Shown: one piece after another, positions 26,315-40,717 of the stretch
Layout of the letters: each line of letters starts with the position of its first letter
Numbering within the stretch: the stretch's first letter is position 1
Assembly: GCF_017837635.1 (NCBI RefSeq)
Contig: NZ_JAGJRS010000034.1
Span: forward strand, 124,001-188,000
DNA from: Frateuria flava
GTDB taxonomy: Bacteria > Pseudomonadota > Gammaproteobacteria > Xanthomonadales > Rhodanobacteraceae
Length of the DNA: 64,000 nt
Direction: 5' to 3'
Position numbers and translations under genes: made by a program
The notes under the pieces: generated by a model
Databases searched by the model: none
Seen by the model: only the letters and a program-made list of their open reading frames with translations
Told to the model about the DNA's origin: nothing

Positions 26315-27441
26315 ATGCCCATTCCCGCTCTGCTTGCCCTCGAAGATGGCAGCGTGTTCCACGGCCATGCCGTGGGTGCGACTGGCGAAACCGTAGGCGA
26401 GGTGGTTTTCAATACAGCGATGACGGGCTACCAGGAGATCCTCACCGATCCCTCCTACGCCCGCCAGATCGTCACCCTGACCTACCCCCACGTTGGCAAC
26501 ACCGGCGTGAACCCGGCCGACGCCGAGTCCACGCGCGTGCAGGCTGCCGGCCTGATCGTGCGCGACGTGCCGCGCCGGCCGAGCAATTGGCGCAGCACCG
26601 AGAGCCTGCCCGAGTACCTGGCACGCCAGAACATCGTGGCGATCGCCGGCATCGACACCCGCCGCCTGACCCGCATCCTGCGCGACAAGGGCGCGTTGAA
26701 CGGCTGCATCCTGGCGGGCGAGGGGATCGACGCCGAGACCGCGCTGGCCAAGGCGCGCGCGTTCGCGGGCTTGAACGGCATGGACCTGGCCAAGGTGGTC
26801 AGCGTGCGCGAGCCCTACCGCTGGACCGAGGGCGTGTACGACCTCGACCGCGCCGCGTTCACTCAGCCGGATACCCGCTACAAGGTGGTCGCGTACGACT
26901 ACGGTACCAAGCTCAATATCCTGCGGCTGCTGGCCAGCCATGGTTGCGACATCACCGTGGTGCCGGCGCAGACGCCGGCCGCCGACGTGCTGGCGATGAA
27001 GCCCGACGGCGTGTTCCTGTCCAACGGTCCGGGCGACCCGGCCGCGTGCGACTACGCCATCGCGGCGACCAAGGCATTCCTGGACGCGAAGATTCCGCTG
27101 TTCGGCATCTGCCTGGGCCACCAGCTGATGGGGCTCGCGCTGGGCGCCAAGACCATCAAGATGAAGTTCGGCCACCACGGTGCCAATCATCCGGTGAAGG
27201 ACCACGACGACGGCCGCGTGCTGATCACCAGCCAGAACCACGGCTTCGCCGTGGACCCGGCGACGCTGCCGGCGAACGTGCGCGTGACCCACACTTCGCT
27301 GTTCGACGGTTCGCTGCAGGGCTTCGCGCTGACCGACCGCCCGGCGTTCTGCTTCCAGGGCCATCCGGAAGCAGCGCCCGGCCCGCATGACGTCGGCTAT
27401 CTCTTCGCGCGCTTCGCGCAGCTCATGCAGGAGGCCCGCTA

Positions 27442-27442
<1 letters not shown>
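26315..27442 (+). CDS. carA: Carbamoyl-phosphate synthase, small (glutaminase) subunit
   Basis: CarA hydrolyses glutamine and channels ammonia to CarB for arginine and pyrimidine synthesis. The 375-residue product has the N-terminal CPSase small domain ('[17 protein letters not shown]', '[20 protein letters not shown]') and a class I amidotransferase domain with nucleophile Cys266 in '[15 protein letters not shown]' and His/Glu in '[12 protein letters not shown]'. ATG 26315 gives the family length. Its TAA shares its final A with the carB ATG (TAATG). Confidence 0.97.
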
Positions 27443-30665
<3,223 letters not shown>

Positions 30666-30669
<4 letters not shown>

Positions 30670-31142
30670 GTCGCGCACCCATGACCAAGGCCGGTTCGGA
30701 ACGTCTTCGCGGCGAACTGGAACGCCTCAAGTCGGTCGAGCGCCCGCGTATCATCGCGGCGATCGCCGAGGCCCGCGCCCATGGCGACCTGAAGGAAAAC
30801 GCCGAATATCACGCCGCGCGCGAGCAACAGAGTTTCATCGAGGGACGCATTGCCGAGCTGGAAGCTTCGCTGTCCACCGCTGAGGTGATCGACGTTTCGC
30901 GGCTTGGTGCCGGCAGCAAGGTGGTGTTCGGTGCCACCGTGGATCTGGAGGACGAGGACTCCGGTGACGCCGTGACCTACCAGATCGTTGGCGACCTTGA
31001 GGCCGACATCAAGCAGCGGTTGATCGCCGTGTCTTCGCCGATCGCCCGCGCGCTGATCGGCAAGAGTGAGGGTGACAGCTTCGAGTTCAGGGCGCCCAAC
31101 GGCGTCAAGCACTACGAAATCACCGGCGTCCGCTACGAGTAA
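30666..31142 (+). CDS. greA: Transcription elongation factor GreA
   Basis: GreA reaches the polymerase active centre through the secondary channel and rescues backtracked complexes. The 158-residue protein has the N-terminal coiled coil ('[20 protein letters not shown]', '[20 protein letters not shown]' with the acidic Asp-Glu tip) and the FKBP-like C-terminal domain ('[20 protein letters not shown]'). It overlaps the carB stop as ATGA, a conserved carAB-greA arrangement in gammaproteobacteria. Confidence 0.97.
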
Positions 31143-31160
31143 CCGCCGCGGGTGGGGGAG

Positions 31161-31214
31161 GGTGGGCTTCAGCCCACCTTGCCGCGGCCACATAGGGTGG
31201 GCTGAAGCCCACCC
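31161..31214. repeat. Two perfect GGTGGGC-type palindromes after greA
   Basis: GGTGGGCTTCAGCCCACC (31161-31178, perfect apart from the central bases) and GGGTGGGCTGAAGCCCACCC (31195-31214, 9-base arms). They stand 16 bases apart between convergent greA and rpmJ. Confidence 0.8.
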
Positions 31215-31241
31215 TTATGTATCGGCTGAAAACGCGGGCAC

Positions 31242-31270
31242 AAAAAAAGGCCGCTTCGAGCGGCCTTTTT
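31242..31270. terminator. Bidirectional intrinsic terminator between greA and rpmJ
   Basis: GGCCGCT-TCG-AGCGGCC with seven A on the left and five T on the right, so it works for the plus-strand greA transcript and for the minus-strand rpmJ transcript. Confidence 0.88.
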
Positions 31271-31287
31271 GCGTCAACCCGGACGGC

Positions 31288-31413
31288 TCAGCGCTGGCGC
31301 GCCTTGAAACGCGGGTTGCTCTTGCAGATCACGAAGACCTTGCCGCGACGGCGCACGACCTTGCAGTCACGGTGCCGCTGCTTGGCGGACTTCAGAGAGG
31401 AAAGCACCTTCAC
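31288..31413 (-). CDS. rpmJ: Ribosomal protein bL36, cysteine-poor (C-minus) type
   Basis: A 41-residue gene: GTG start at 31413 with AGGAG seven bases upstream, stop TGA at 31290-31288. The product begins '[20 protein letters not shown]' and ends '[16 protein letters not shown]'. L36 joins the 50S subunit near the peptidyl-transferase region. The zinc motif of the classical form (C-x2-C...C...H) is incomplete: His replaces the first Cys and Phe the last His, so this is the zinc-independent type common in Xanthomonadales. It is followed by a strong terminator. Confidence 0.93.
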   Translation of the reverse strand: MKVLSSLKSAKQRHRDCKVVRRRGKVFVICKSNPRFKARQR

Positions 31414-31477
31414 GGCCAGCTCCTGGAAACAATTCGGGAAAATTCAAGCCGCTAAGTGTAGCCACAGTTCGCCGGCT

Positions 31478-32386
31478 TCACAAGTCCGCGTCTTCCACGC
31501 CCTTTACGATCTGCAGGAACTTGGCCAGGACAGGCGAAGGGTTGTCCTTGCGGCTGGCCACGGCAAGTAGCAGGTAGGCGTCCGGGTCTTCCAGCGACAC
31601 GTAACTGACGCCGCCCAGCTGAACCGCCCGCATGCTGGCCGGGACCAGCGCCAGCCCGATGCCGGCGGCGACCAGGGCCAGCAGGCCGTTGATCTGCTGG
31701 GCCTGCTGACCGATCAGCGGATGGAAGCCCGCCTTGCCGGCCAGCTGCACGAGCCGGTCGTACAAGGTCGCGGCCAGTTCCCGGGGCTGGCTGACGAATA
31801 CTTCGTTGGCCAGTACGCCAAATTGCACGCTGTCCTTCCCCGACAGTGGGTGGCCGCAAGGCACGGCCAGCACCAGCGGTTCATAGTCGATCACGTCGAT
31901 CCGCAGCGTACGGGCGTCTGATTCGTGGCGCGGCTCGTCACGCACGAAACCGACGTCGATCTGGTCGGCGCGCAAGGCGGTGAATTGCGGTTCGCTGTAC
32001 ATCTCCTGCAACTGCATGCGTACCTTCGGTACGTGCTGGCGGAAGCGCAGCAGGGTCTGCGGCAAGGCGCGGTGGAAGGTGACCGAGATCGTGTAGGCCA
32101 GGCGCAGCGACCCGCTGAAACCCGCCGCCGCATCGCTCACGTACGCCCGGGCCTGATCGGCCTGGGCCAGGATTTGCCGTGCCTGCTCAAGCAGGATGCG
32201 CCCGGGCCCGGTCAGCGCGACGTTGCGCTTGTCCCGATCGAACAGGCGGGTGCCCAGATCATGCTCCAGCGCCTGGATCTGCTGCGACAGCGGGGGCTGG
32301 GAGATGTGCAAGCGTTGAGCGGCACGGGTGAAGCTCAGCTCCTCGGCGACGGCTACGAAATAGCGAAGCTGGCGGAAGTCGAACAT
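31478..32386 (-). CDS. LysR-family transcriptional regulator
   Basis: This 302-residue regulator has the LysR winged helix at the N-terminus ('MFDFRQLRYFVAVAEELSFT', 'AAQRLHISQPPLSQQIQALE') and the periplasmic-binding-like effector domain after residue 90. The inducer is unknown. It lies 3' of the 2,4-dienoyl-CoA reductase gene on the same strand with a 211-base gap, so it may regulate fatty acid use, but this is inferred only from position. 'VRDEPRHESDARTLRIDVID' is in the effector part. Confidence 0.9.
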   Translation of the reverse strand: MFDFRQLRYFVAVAEELSFTRAAQRLHISQPPLSQQIQALEHDLGTRLFDRDKRNVALTGPGRILLEQARQILAQADQARAYVSDAAAGFSGSLRLAYTISVTFHRALPQTLLRFRQHVPKVRMQLQEMYSEPQFTALRADQIDVGFVRDEPRHESDARTLRIDVIDYEPLVLAVPCGHPLSGKDSVQFGVLANEVFVSQPRELAATLYDRLVQLAGKAGFHPLIGQQAQQINGLLALVAAGIGLALVPASMRAVQLGGVSYVSLEDPDAYLLLAVASRKDNPSPVLAKFLQIVKGVEDADL

Positions 32387-32597
32387 AGTCGATTCGCAAA
32401 TAAATCGGCATGCAAATATATATTGGAAGGGTGTTTGTGACGAGGGTATCGTTTGCCTCGTCCCGCCACCTTCCCCCTCCCCCCAGGTGGCGGTGACCCT
32501 CGCTCCGCAGCGACGCTATCCCCGCGGTCCCGGTCCTCCTCCCCCAGAGCCGGCACCGACGCGTCGTTCGCGGAGCGCTTTCTTTTTCCGGCTCCGC

Positions 32598-34622
<2,025 letters not shown>

Positions 34623-34732
34623 TCAAACGATCGTATGAATGTGCCGGGTAGGCGTGACGAAAGCAAGCCGCCAGCCTGGCCTGCTTCAAATTGGAAAGGA
34701 GTGTGGCTTTGCTGCCTGCATCCGGGAATGGC

Positions 34733-34990
34733 TCAAGCGAGGAGCTGGCCCACCAGGGCGATATACCGCCGCATCGCCTCGTCTTGCCGCATGCCGGCCA
34801 ACTGCGCCCAGGCCTCGTGTTTGGCGGTGCCGACGAAATCGAAGAAACCGGGCGGATGGGCCTGGACATCACCCAGCGAACCCTGCTTGTAGAGAGCATA
34901 GAGCCTGAGCAACGTATCGTTGTCGGGCCGGGTGCCGAGCCGTTTGATATCTTCGGCGGCTTGCTCGAACTCGCGGCGAAGATCGGTCAT
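34733..34990 (-). CDS. Acyl-CoA-binding protein (ACBP family)
   Basis: This 85-residue four-helix protein is an ACBP: 'EFEQAAEDIKRLGTRPDNDT' at the start, then 'LLRLYALYKQGSLGDV' with the Tyr and Lys of the ligand site, 'PPGFFDFVGTAKHEAWAQLA' and 'MRQDEAMRRYIALVGQLL'. ACBPs hold long-chain acyl-CoA in the cytosol; they are common in eukaryotes and scattered in bacteria. It lies just upstream of fadH on the same strand (110-base gap), consistent with fatty acid oxidation. Confidence 0.92.
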   Translation of the reverse strand: MTDLRREFEQAAEDIKRLGTRPDNDTLLRLYALYKQGSLGDVQAHPPGFFDFVGTAKHEAWAQLAGMRQDEAMRRYIALVGQLLA

Positions 34991-35088
34991 GACAGAGGGG
35001 ATGCAACGGCGGTGCGCGGCTAGATAGCACGCGCCCGGGAGGTGGTCAACGCGCTACCATGGCGTTTTGCCGATCCCAAGGGAGCTCC

Positions 35089-35769
35089 ATGAGCCGCACG
35101 CAGCCGGTCCCGGTCCTCACTATCGACGGGCCGTCCGGGTCGGGGAAGGGCACCATCAGCCGGCGGGTCGCCGAGCAACTGGGCTGGCGTCTGCTCGACT
35201 CGGGCGCGTTGTACCGGGCGGTCGGTTACGCAGCTGGTGCCGAGGGTCTGGACTTGTCCGATGCCGACGCGGTGACCCGTTGCGCCCGGACCACGAAGAT
35301 CCGCTTCCAGGCGGCTGCCGATGGCGGCGACACACGGGTGATCGTCAATGGCCACGACGCCACCGACGAGTTGCGTACCGAGACCGCCGGCGCGGCGGCC
35401 TCCGCGATTGCCTCGATCCCGTCGGTGCGCCAGGCGCTGGTCGACCTGCAACTGGGCTTCCGCAAGGCGCCTGGTCTGGTCGCGGACGGGCGCGACATGG
35501 GTACGGTGATCTTTCAGGACGCGTCGTTCAAGGTCTTCCTCACCGCCAGCGCCGCCGAGCGGGCGAAAAGGCGCTATAAGCAGTTGAAGGAAAAGGGGCT
35601 GAACGTTACACTTGGCGCCCTTCAGCGCGAGATCGAGGCGCGCGATGAACGCGATGCGTCGCGTACGGTCGCTCCGCTTCGCCCGGCCGAGGATGCGGTT
35701 CTGGTGGATTCCACCGGCATGCCCATCGACACCGTGGTCGCGAAGGTTTTAGCCGTCGTGCGGCCGTAA
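35089..35769 (+). CDS. cmk: Cytidylate kinase
   Basis: Cmk phosphorylates CMP and dCMP. The 226-residue product has the P-loop '[20 protein letters not shown]' near residue 12, '[15 protein letters not shown]', '[20 protein letters not shown]' and the lid region '[13 protein letters not shown]'. ATG 35089 is preceded by GGAG. It is followed by rpsA, an order conserved across proteobacteria. Confidence 0.96.
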   Translation: MSRTQPVPVLTIDGPSGSGKGTISRRVAEQLGWRLLDSGALYRAVGYAAGAEGLDLSDADAVTRCARTTKIRFQAAADGGDTRVIVNGHDATDELRTETAGAAASAIASIPSVRQALVDLQLGFRKAPGLVADGRDMGTVIFQDASFKVFLTASAAERAKRRYKQLKEKGLNVTLGALQREIEARDERDASRTVAPLRPAEDAVLVDSTGMPIDTVVAKVLAVVRP

Positions 35770-35950
35770 GGCTGCACGCGGCTTTAGGCGCCTCCGCCGC
35801 GGCGGGGGTTTTGGTCAACGGTGCCGACAGGCGGTCCGTCACAGGGCACGTTTCTGCGACACCCACAACCGGTGGGCCGGTTAGCCCGTGCGCAATACAT
35901 CCGACGGCGCGCACAGGGGGCTACGGCCTTTTCTCATTTCTGGAATCAAC
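35770..35950 (+). promoter_or_regulatory. rpsA leader with terminator-like hairpin
   Basis: CCTCCGCC-GC-GGCGGGGG followed by TTTT (35791-35812) could end cmk transcription. Further hairpins occur before rpsA, such as AACCG-GTGGG-CCGGTT near 35868-35883. The rpsA start lacks a strong Shine-Dalgarno sequence, as in leaders where S1 represses its own translation. Confidence 0.45.
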
Positions 35951-37624
35951 ATGACTGAAAGTTTTGCCGAGCTGTTTGAACAGAGCCAGCAGGCCATCGC
36001 CAAGCTGAAGCCGGGTGCCATCGTCACCGGCATCGTTGTGGAAATCCGCAACGACGTCGTCGTGATCAACGCCGGCCTCAAGAGCGAAGGCATCGTCCCG
36101 ATCGAGCAGTTCAAGGACGAAGAGGGCACGCTGGAAGTGCAGGTAGGCGACGAGGTGAAGGTTGCCCTCGACGCCCTGGAAGACGGCTTCGGCGAGACCA
36201 AGCTCTCCCGCGAGAAGGCCAAGCGTTCGATGGTGTGGGACGACCTCGAGCAGGCCTTCGACAAGGAAGAGACCATCACCGGCAAGATCTCCGGCAAGGT
36301 CAAGGGCGGCTTCACCGTCGACATCAAGGACGTCCGCGCGTTCCTGCCGGGCTCGCTGGTCGACGTGCGCCCGGTCCGTGACCCGGTGTACCTCGAGGGC
36401 AAGGACCTCGAGTTCAAGATCATCAAGCTGGACCGCAAGCGCAACAACGTGGTCGTCAGCCGCCGCGCCGTCGTCGAGACCGAGTTCTCCGAGGAGCGCG
36501 AGAAGCTGCTGGAGCGCCTGACCGAGGGCGCGGTGGTCAAGGGCACGGTCAAGAACCTCACCGACTACGGTGCGTTCGTGGACCTGGGCGGCATCGACGG
36601 CCTGCTGCACATCACCGACATGGCGTGGAAGCGCGTGCGCCATCCGTCCGAGGTGGTCAACGTCGGCGACGAGCTGGACGTGCGCGTGCTCAAGTACGAC
36701 CGCGAGCGCAACCGCGTGTCGCTGGGCCTCAAGCAGCTGGGTGACGATCCGTGGGTCGCGATTTCGCGTCGTTACCCGGTCGGCAGCCGCATCTTCGGCA
36801 AGGTCTCCAACGTCACCGATTACGGCTGCTTCGTCGAGATCGAGCCGGGCGTCGAGGGCCTGGTCCACGTGTCCGAGATGGACTGGACCAACAAGAACGT
36901 CAATCCGGCCAAGGTGGTGCAGGTCGGCGACGAGACCGAAGTGATGGTGCTGGACGTGGATGAAGAGCGTCGCCGCATCTCGCTGGGCATCAAGCAGACG
37001 CGCTCCAATCCGTGGGAAGCGTTCGCCGCCATGCACAAGAAGAACGACAAGGTATCCGGCCAGATCAAGTCGATCACCGATTTCGGCATCTTCATCGGCC
37101 TGGAAGGCGGCATCGATGGCCTGGTGCACCTGTCCGACATCTCCTGGCAGGCTTCCGGCGAAGACCTCGTGCGCAACTTCAAGAAGGGCGACGAGATCGA
37201 GGCGGTGGTGCTGGCGGTCGATCCGGAGCGCGAGCGCATCTCCCTCGGCATCAAGCAGATGGAGCAGGATCCGTTCGGCCAGTTCATGGCCAACAATCCG
37301 CGCGGCACGATCGTCAACGGTACCGTCAAGGAAGTGGACGCCAAGGGCGCGGTGATCGACCTGGGCGAGGGCGTGGAGGGTTACCTGCGCGCCAACGACA
37401 TCGCCAAGGAGCGCATCGACGACGCCACCCAGCACCTGAAGGTGGGCGACAAGGTGGAAGCCAAGTTCACCGGCATGGACCGCAAGGGTCGCCAGCTGGC
37501 GCTCTCGATCCGCGCCAAGGACGAGGAAGACCTGCAGGACGCAATGGCCGAGTACGGCTCCGCGGCCGGCGGCACCACCAAGCTGGGCGCGCTGCTCAAG
37601 GAGCAGCTCAACAAGTCCGAGTAA
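35951..37624 (+). CDS. rpsA: 30S ribosomal protein S1
   Basis: S1 recruits and unfolds mRNA on the 30S subunit. The 557-residue product has six OB-fold S1 repeats; clear ones are '[20 protein letters not shown]', '[20 protein letters not shown]', '[20 protein letters not shown]' and '[20 protein letters not shown]'. It starts '[20 protein letters not shown]'. Upstream is a leader with little Shine-Dalgarno character. ihfB follows after a terminator, the conserved cmk-rpsA-ihfB order. Confidence 0.98.
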   Translation: MTESFAELFEQSQQAIAKLKPGAIVTGIVVEIRNDVVVINAGLKSEGIVPIEQFKDEEGTLEVQVGDEVKVALDALEDGFGETKLSREKAKRSMVWDDLEQAFDKEETITGKISGKVKGGFTVDIKDVRAFLPGSLVDVRPVRDPVYLEGKDLEFKIIKLDRKRNNVVVSRRAVVETEFSEEREKLLERLTEGAVVKGTVKNLTDYGAFVDLGGIDGLLHITDMAWKRVRHPSEVVNVGDELDVRVLKYDRERNRVSLGLKQLGDDPWVAISRRYPVGSRIFGKVSNVTDYGCFVEIEPGVEGLVHVSEMDWTNKNVNPAKVVQVGDETEVMVLDVDEERRRISLGIKQTRSNPWEAFAAMHKKNDKVSGQIKSITDFGIFIGLEGGIDGLVHLSDISWQASGEDLVRNFKKGDEIEAVVLAVDPERERISLGIKQMEQDPFGQFMANNPRGTIVNGTVKEVDAKGAVIDLGEGVEGYLRANDIAKERIDDATQHLKVGDKVEAKFTGMDRKGRQLALSIRAKDEEDLQDAMAEYGSAAGGTTKLGALLKEQLNKSE

Positions 37625-37658
37625 TTCCTTTAGGATTACAATGACTTGAGTACGAAGC

Positions 37659-37679
37659 GGGGCGGCCCCAGGCCGCCCC
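37659..37679 (+). terminator. Intrinsic terminator between rpsA and ihfB
   Basis: GGGGCGGCC / GGCCGCCCC with a 3-base loop, followed by GTCGTTTG. Perfect 9-base stem with a short T-run. Confidence 0.7.
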
Positions 37680-37710
37680 GTCGTTTGAACGTCACGGACA
37701 TTGGGGACCC

Positions 37711-38019
37711 ATGACCAAATCCGAACTGATCGAGGCGCTTGCCAGGCGCCAGACCCACCTCGCGTTCAGCGACGTGGAGCTCGCGGTCAAAAGCGTGATC
37801 GAGCAGATGAGCCATGCCCTGGCCCAGGGCGAGCGCATCGAGGTCCGCGGCTTCGGCAGCTTCGCACTGCACTACCGGCCGCCGCGCATGGGGCGCAACC
37901 CCAAGACCGGCGACGCGGTGGCCCTGCCGGGCAAGCACGTGCCGCACTTCAAGCCGGGCAAGGAACTGCGTGAGCGGGTGAATCTCTCGTTGCAGGCTGA
38001 AGAAACCGAGGCGGCCTGA
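37711..38019 (+). CDS. ihfB: Integration host factor subunit beta
   Basis: IHF-beta pairs with IhfA to bend DNA in recombination, replication and transcription. The 102-residue product is HU/IHF-like: '[20 protein letters not shown]' at the start, '[20 protein letters not shown]' and the minor-groove arm tip '[20 protein letters not shown]' with its conserved proline. GGGGA precedes ATG 37711. It sits downstream of rpsA and upstream of lapA-lapB. Confidence 0.97.
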   Translation: MTKSELIEALARRQTHLAFSDVELAVKSVIEQMSHALAQGERIEVRGFGSFALHYRPPRMGRNPKTGDAVALPGKHVPHFKPGKELRERVNLSLQAEETEAA

Positions 38020-38056
38020 GCGCTGCAGCGGAGTTCGAACTTTCGAGTTTTCCAAG

Positions 38057-38084
38057 GCAGGCGGCGTGAGTCGTCTGCTTTTTT
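38057..38084 (+). terminator. Intrinsic terminator after ihfB
   Basis: GCAGGCGGC / GTCGTCTGC with GTGA loop (two G-T pairs), followed by six T. Confidence 0.8.
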
Positions 38085-38250
38085 GTTGCCCTTGCGCAAG
38101 CGCCGTGGTGTCAACGCCCTCCCGCCATGGCCGGGGCAGGGTGTCGTCTTGATGAGATCCCGATACGCCATCGTCCCGGATTGATGCGTGAACTCGATGG
38201 CATACCTTGTGGTTCGTGCCAGTTCAAGCCGATTCGGGTAAAGTCGCGCG

Positions 38251-38508
38251 ATGCGATTGATTGCCCTGCTCATCCTTGCGTTGTTTATCGTCGCCGGCGT
38301 GGTGGTCGGCGCGCTCAATGCTGGCCCGGTGAGCTACGATCTGGCTTTCTTCCAGGTAACCATGCCCAAGGGAGCAGGGGTGCTGCTCGCCCTGGTGATC
38401 GGCTGGCTGCTCGGTGGCCTGACCGCCTGGCTCGGCATGAGCCTGCGCCACCGCCGTGTGCTGCGCCGCACACGGCCGTCCAACGGGAAGACGCCGGCCC
38501 GCGCATGA
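38251..38508 (+). CDS. lapA: LapA-family membrane protein (DUF1049)
   Basis: This 85-residue protein has two hydrophobic segments (about 3-22 and 43-63), with 'VGALNAGPVSYDLAFFQVTM' between them and a basic tail, as in LapA (YciS). LapA works with LapB in lipopolysaccharide assembly in the inner membrane. Its stop overlaps the lapB start (ATGA). Position after ihfB matches other gammaproteobacteria. Confidence 0.9.
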   Translation: MRLIALLILALFIVAGVVVGALNAGPVSYDLAFFQVTMPKGAGVLLALVIGWLLGGLTAWLGMSLRHRRVLRRTRPSNGKTPARA

Positions 38509-39677
38509 GCATTCTCTATGTGCTGGTTCTGCTGGTGCCAGCCGCTTTCGCCAGCGGCTGGTTCGCGGCCCGGCGGGCGGCGGTGCACCGTTCGGGCATG
38601 CGCGTCAGCGAACTGTCGTCCGATTACTTCCGTGGTCTGAACTACCTGCTCAACGAAGAGCAGGACAAGGCGATCGAAGTCTTCCTGAAACTCGCCGAGT
38701 ACAACCGCGACACGGTGGAAACCCACCTCGCCCTAGGTAACCTGTTCCGCCGTCGCGGCGAGGTCGATCGCGCCATCCGCCTGCACCAGCATCTGGTGTC
38801 GCGGCCCGGCCTGAGCGAAGCGATGAAGACGGTCGCCTTGCTGGAGCTGGGCGAGGACTACATGCGCGCCGGCCTGCTCGACCGTGCCGAGGCGTTGTTC
38901 TCCGATCTGGTCGCCATGAACGCGCACGCCCCTTCGGCATTGCGACACTTGGTGGCGATCTACCAACACGAGCGCGACTGGCACAAAGCCATCGACCACG
39001 CGCGCCGGCTCGAGGCAATGACCGGCGACGACGAGTCGCCCATGATCGCCCAGTTCTATTGCGAACTGGCCGAGCAGGCGCGCCAGCACGGTGCGCGGTC
39101 GGAAGCGCGCGACTACCTGCATCAGGCCTTCGAATGCCAGCCCGACTGTGTGCGTGCCTTCATGCTCACCGGCCGTCTGCATGCCGAGGCGGGTGAGCAT
39201 GCCGAGGCGGTCGAAGCCTACGAAGCGGCCGTCGGCGCGGACATCGCCTTCGTGCCGGAGATCCTGCCGCCGCTGCTCAACAGCTACGCGCGTACCGGGC
39301 AGATGGAGCGCGCCGAACACTTCCTGCGCGACATCCTTGCGCGCTACAACGGCATCTCGCCGGTGCTGGCACTGACCAAGCTCTACAACCAGCGCGATGG
39401 CGAACGGGCCGGCATCGAGTTCCTGACGTCGCAGTTGCGCCAGCGCCCCTCGGTCCGCGGCCTGATGGCGCTGATCGACGCCACGATGGACAAGATCGAG
39501 GGCGAAGCCCGCGAGAATTTCCTGATCCTGCGCGACCTCACCCGCAAGCTGCTCGAAGGCCAGGCCATGTACCGCTGCAGCCGTTGCGGCTTTGGCGCGA
39601 AGGCGCACCACTGGCAGTGCCCCAGCTGCAAGGGCTGGAGCACGATCCGCCCGATCCACGGCGTCGCCAACGAGTGA
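38505..39677 (+). CDS. lapB: Lipopolysaccharide assembly protein LapB (YciM)
   Basis: LapB is an inner-membrane-anchored TPR protein; in E. coli it guides FtsH to degrade LpxC and so limits LPS synthesis. The 390-residue product has an N-terminal anchor ('MSILYVLVLLVPAAFASGWF'), many TPR repeats (about 60-330) and a C-terminal rubredoxin-like zinc part with 'CSRCGF' and 'CPSCKGW'. ATG 38505 overlaps the lapA stop. Its own stop overlaps the next gene's GTG. Confidence 0.95.
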   Translation: MSILYVLVLLVPAAFASGWFAARRAAVHRSGMRVSELSSDYFRGLNYLLNEEQDKAIEVFLKLAEYNRDTVETHLALGNLFRRRGEVDRAIRLHQHLVSRPGLSEAMKTVALLELGEDYMRAGLLDRAEALFSDLVAMNAHAPSALRHLVAIYQHERDWHKAIDHARRLEAMTGDDESPMIAQFYCELAEQARQHGARSEARDYLHQAFECQPDCVRAFMLTGRLHAEAGEHAEAVEAYEAAVGADIAFVPEILPPLLNSYARTGQMERAEHFLRDILARYNGISPVLALTKLYNQRDGERAGIEFLTSQLRQRPSVRGLMALIDATMDKIEGEARENFLILRDLTRKLLEGQAMYRCSRCGFGAKAHHWQCPSCKGWSTIRPIHGVANE

Positions 39678-40717
39678 CTGGGCAGGGATTCATCATTGTG
39701 CTGGGATGGAGCCTGGCGGGGCTGGTGATTGCGGCGCTGGCGGCACGCGCCGCGATCGCCTACGCGCACCGTAGGGGCATGCTGGATCAACCTGGGCAGC
39801 GCCGCTCGCACACGCTCCCGACCCCTCGCGGGGGCGGCATCGGCATCGTGCTTGCCTGCCTGGTCGTGCTACCCGGCACGCTGGCGACCCTGTCCCGCCC
39901 GTGGCCGGTGTGGACGATCGCCAGCTTGGTGTTGGCGCTGCTGCTGGTGGCAGCCATCGGCTGGTGGGACGACCATCGGCCCTTGAGGCAGTGGCCGCGG
40001 CTGGGCGTGCAATTGCTGGCAACCACGCTTTTCAGCGCCGCCCTGCTTGTCGGTACCGGCATGGCGTGGGCATGGCTGCCACTGCTGGTCCTGGCCGGGG
40101 GCTGGAGCATCAATCTGCACAACTTCATGGACGGCATCGATGCACTGCTGGCACAGCAAGGGATTTTCGTAGCAGCAGGAATCGGCTGCCTGGCGGCCAG
40201 TGTGACCCAGCCGGCGCTAGCCGGTGCGGGCTTCGCTGTAGCGGCCTCCTGTCTCGGCTTCTGGTTCTACAACCGGCCACGGGCGCGCATCTTCATGGGC
40301 GACGTGGGCAGCGGCAGCGTCGGGCTGCTGCTTTTTGCCCTGGCCGCCATGCTTTGGGGCATTGAACCGGCACTGCTCTGGCCGGCCCTCATCCTGGGGT
40401 CCAGCTTTGTTGCAGATGCCAGTTTGACGTTGCTGAACCGCTTCCTACGCGGCAGACGCTGGTATGCTCCACATCGCGAGCATCTCTACCAGTGGCTGGT
40501 ACGATCCGGCCGCACGCATGCGCGCGCTGCCGCGTGGTACCTGACCTGGAACCTGCTCATTGCCGCACCTGCGGCGGTTGTCGCAAGACAACTTCCAGCC
40601 ATGGCATTGCCCGCCTGTGCCGCCGTTTACACGGCGGCGGGCGCAACATGGATCGTTACCAAGCGCCGCTGCATGCGGCGTGCAACATTGAAGGACCACC
40701 GTCATGTCGCCCCGTAA
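39674..40717 (+). CDS. WecA/WbpL-type glycan-phosphate transferase (family 4)
   Basis: This 347-residue multi-spanning protein transfers a sugar-1-phosphate to undecaprenyl phosphate to begin O-antigen or capsule units. Landmarks: 'HTLPTPRGGGIGIVLACL' near 35, 'GWWDDHRPL' (Asp-Asp), 'LHNFMDGIDALLAQQG' (NxxDGxD), and 'RARIFMGDVGSGSVGLLLFA'. GTG 39674 overlaps the lapB stop as GTGA. The closest described analogue is WbpL of Pseudomonas. Substrate (GlcNAc, FucNAc, QuiNAc) is not visible. It overlaps the WbpM-like gene by 14 bases. Confidence 0.9.
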   Translation: MTGQGFIIVLGWSLAGLVIAALAARAAIAYAHRRGMLDQPGQRRSHTLPTPRGGGIGIVLACLVVLPGTLATLSRPWPVWTIASLVLALLLVAAIGWWDDHRPLRQWPRLGVQLLATTLFSAALLVGTGMAWAWLPLLVLAGGWSINLHNFMDGIDALLAQQGIFVAAGIGCLAASVTQPALAGAGFAVAASCLGFWFYNRPRARIFMGDVGSGSVGLLLFALAAMLWGIEPALLWPALILGSSFVADASLTLLNRFLRGRRWYAPHREHLYQWLVRSGRTHARAAAWYLTWNLLIAAPAAVVARQLPAMALPACAAVYTAAGATWIVTKRRCMRRATLKDHRHVAP

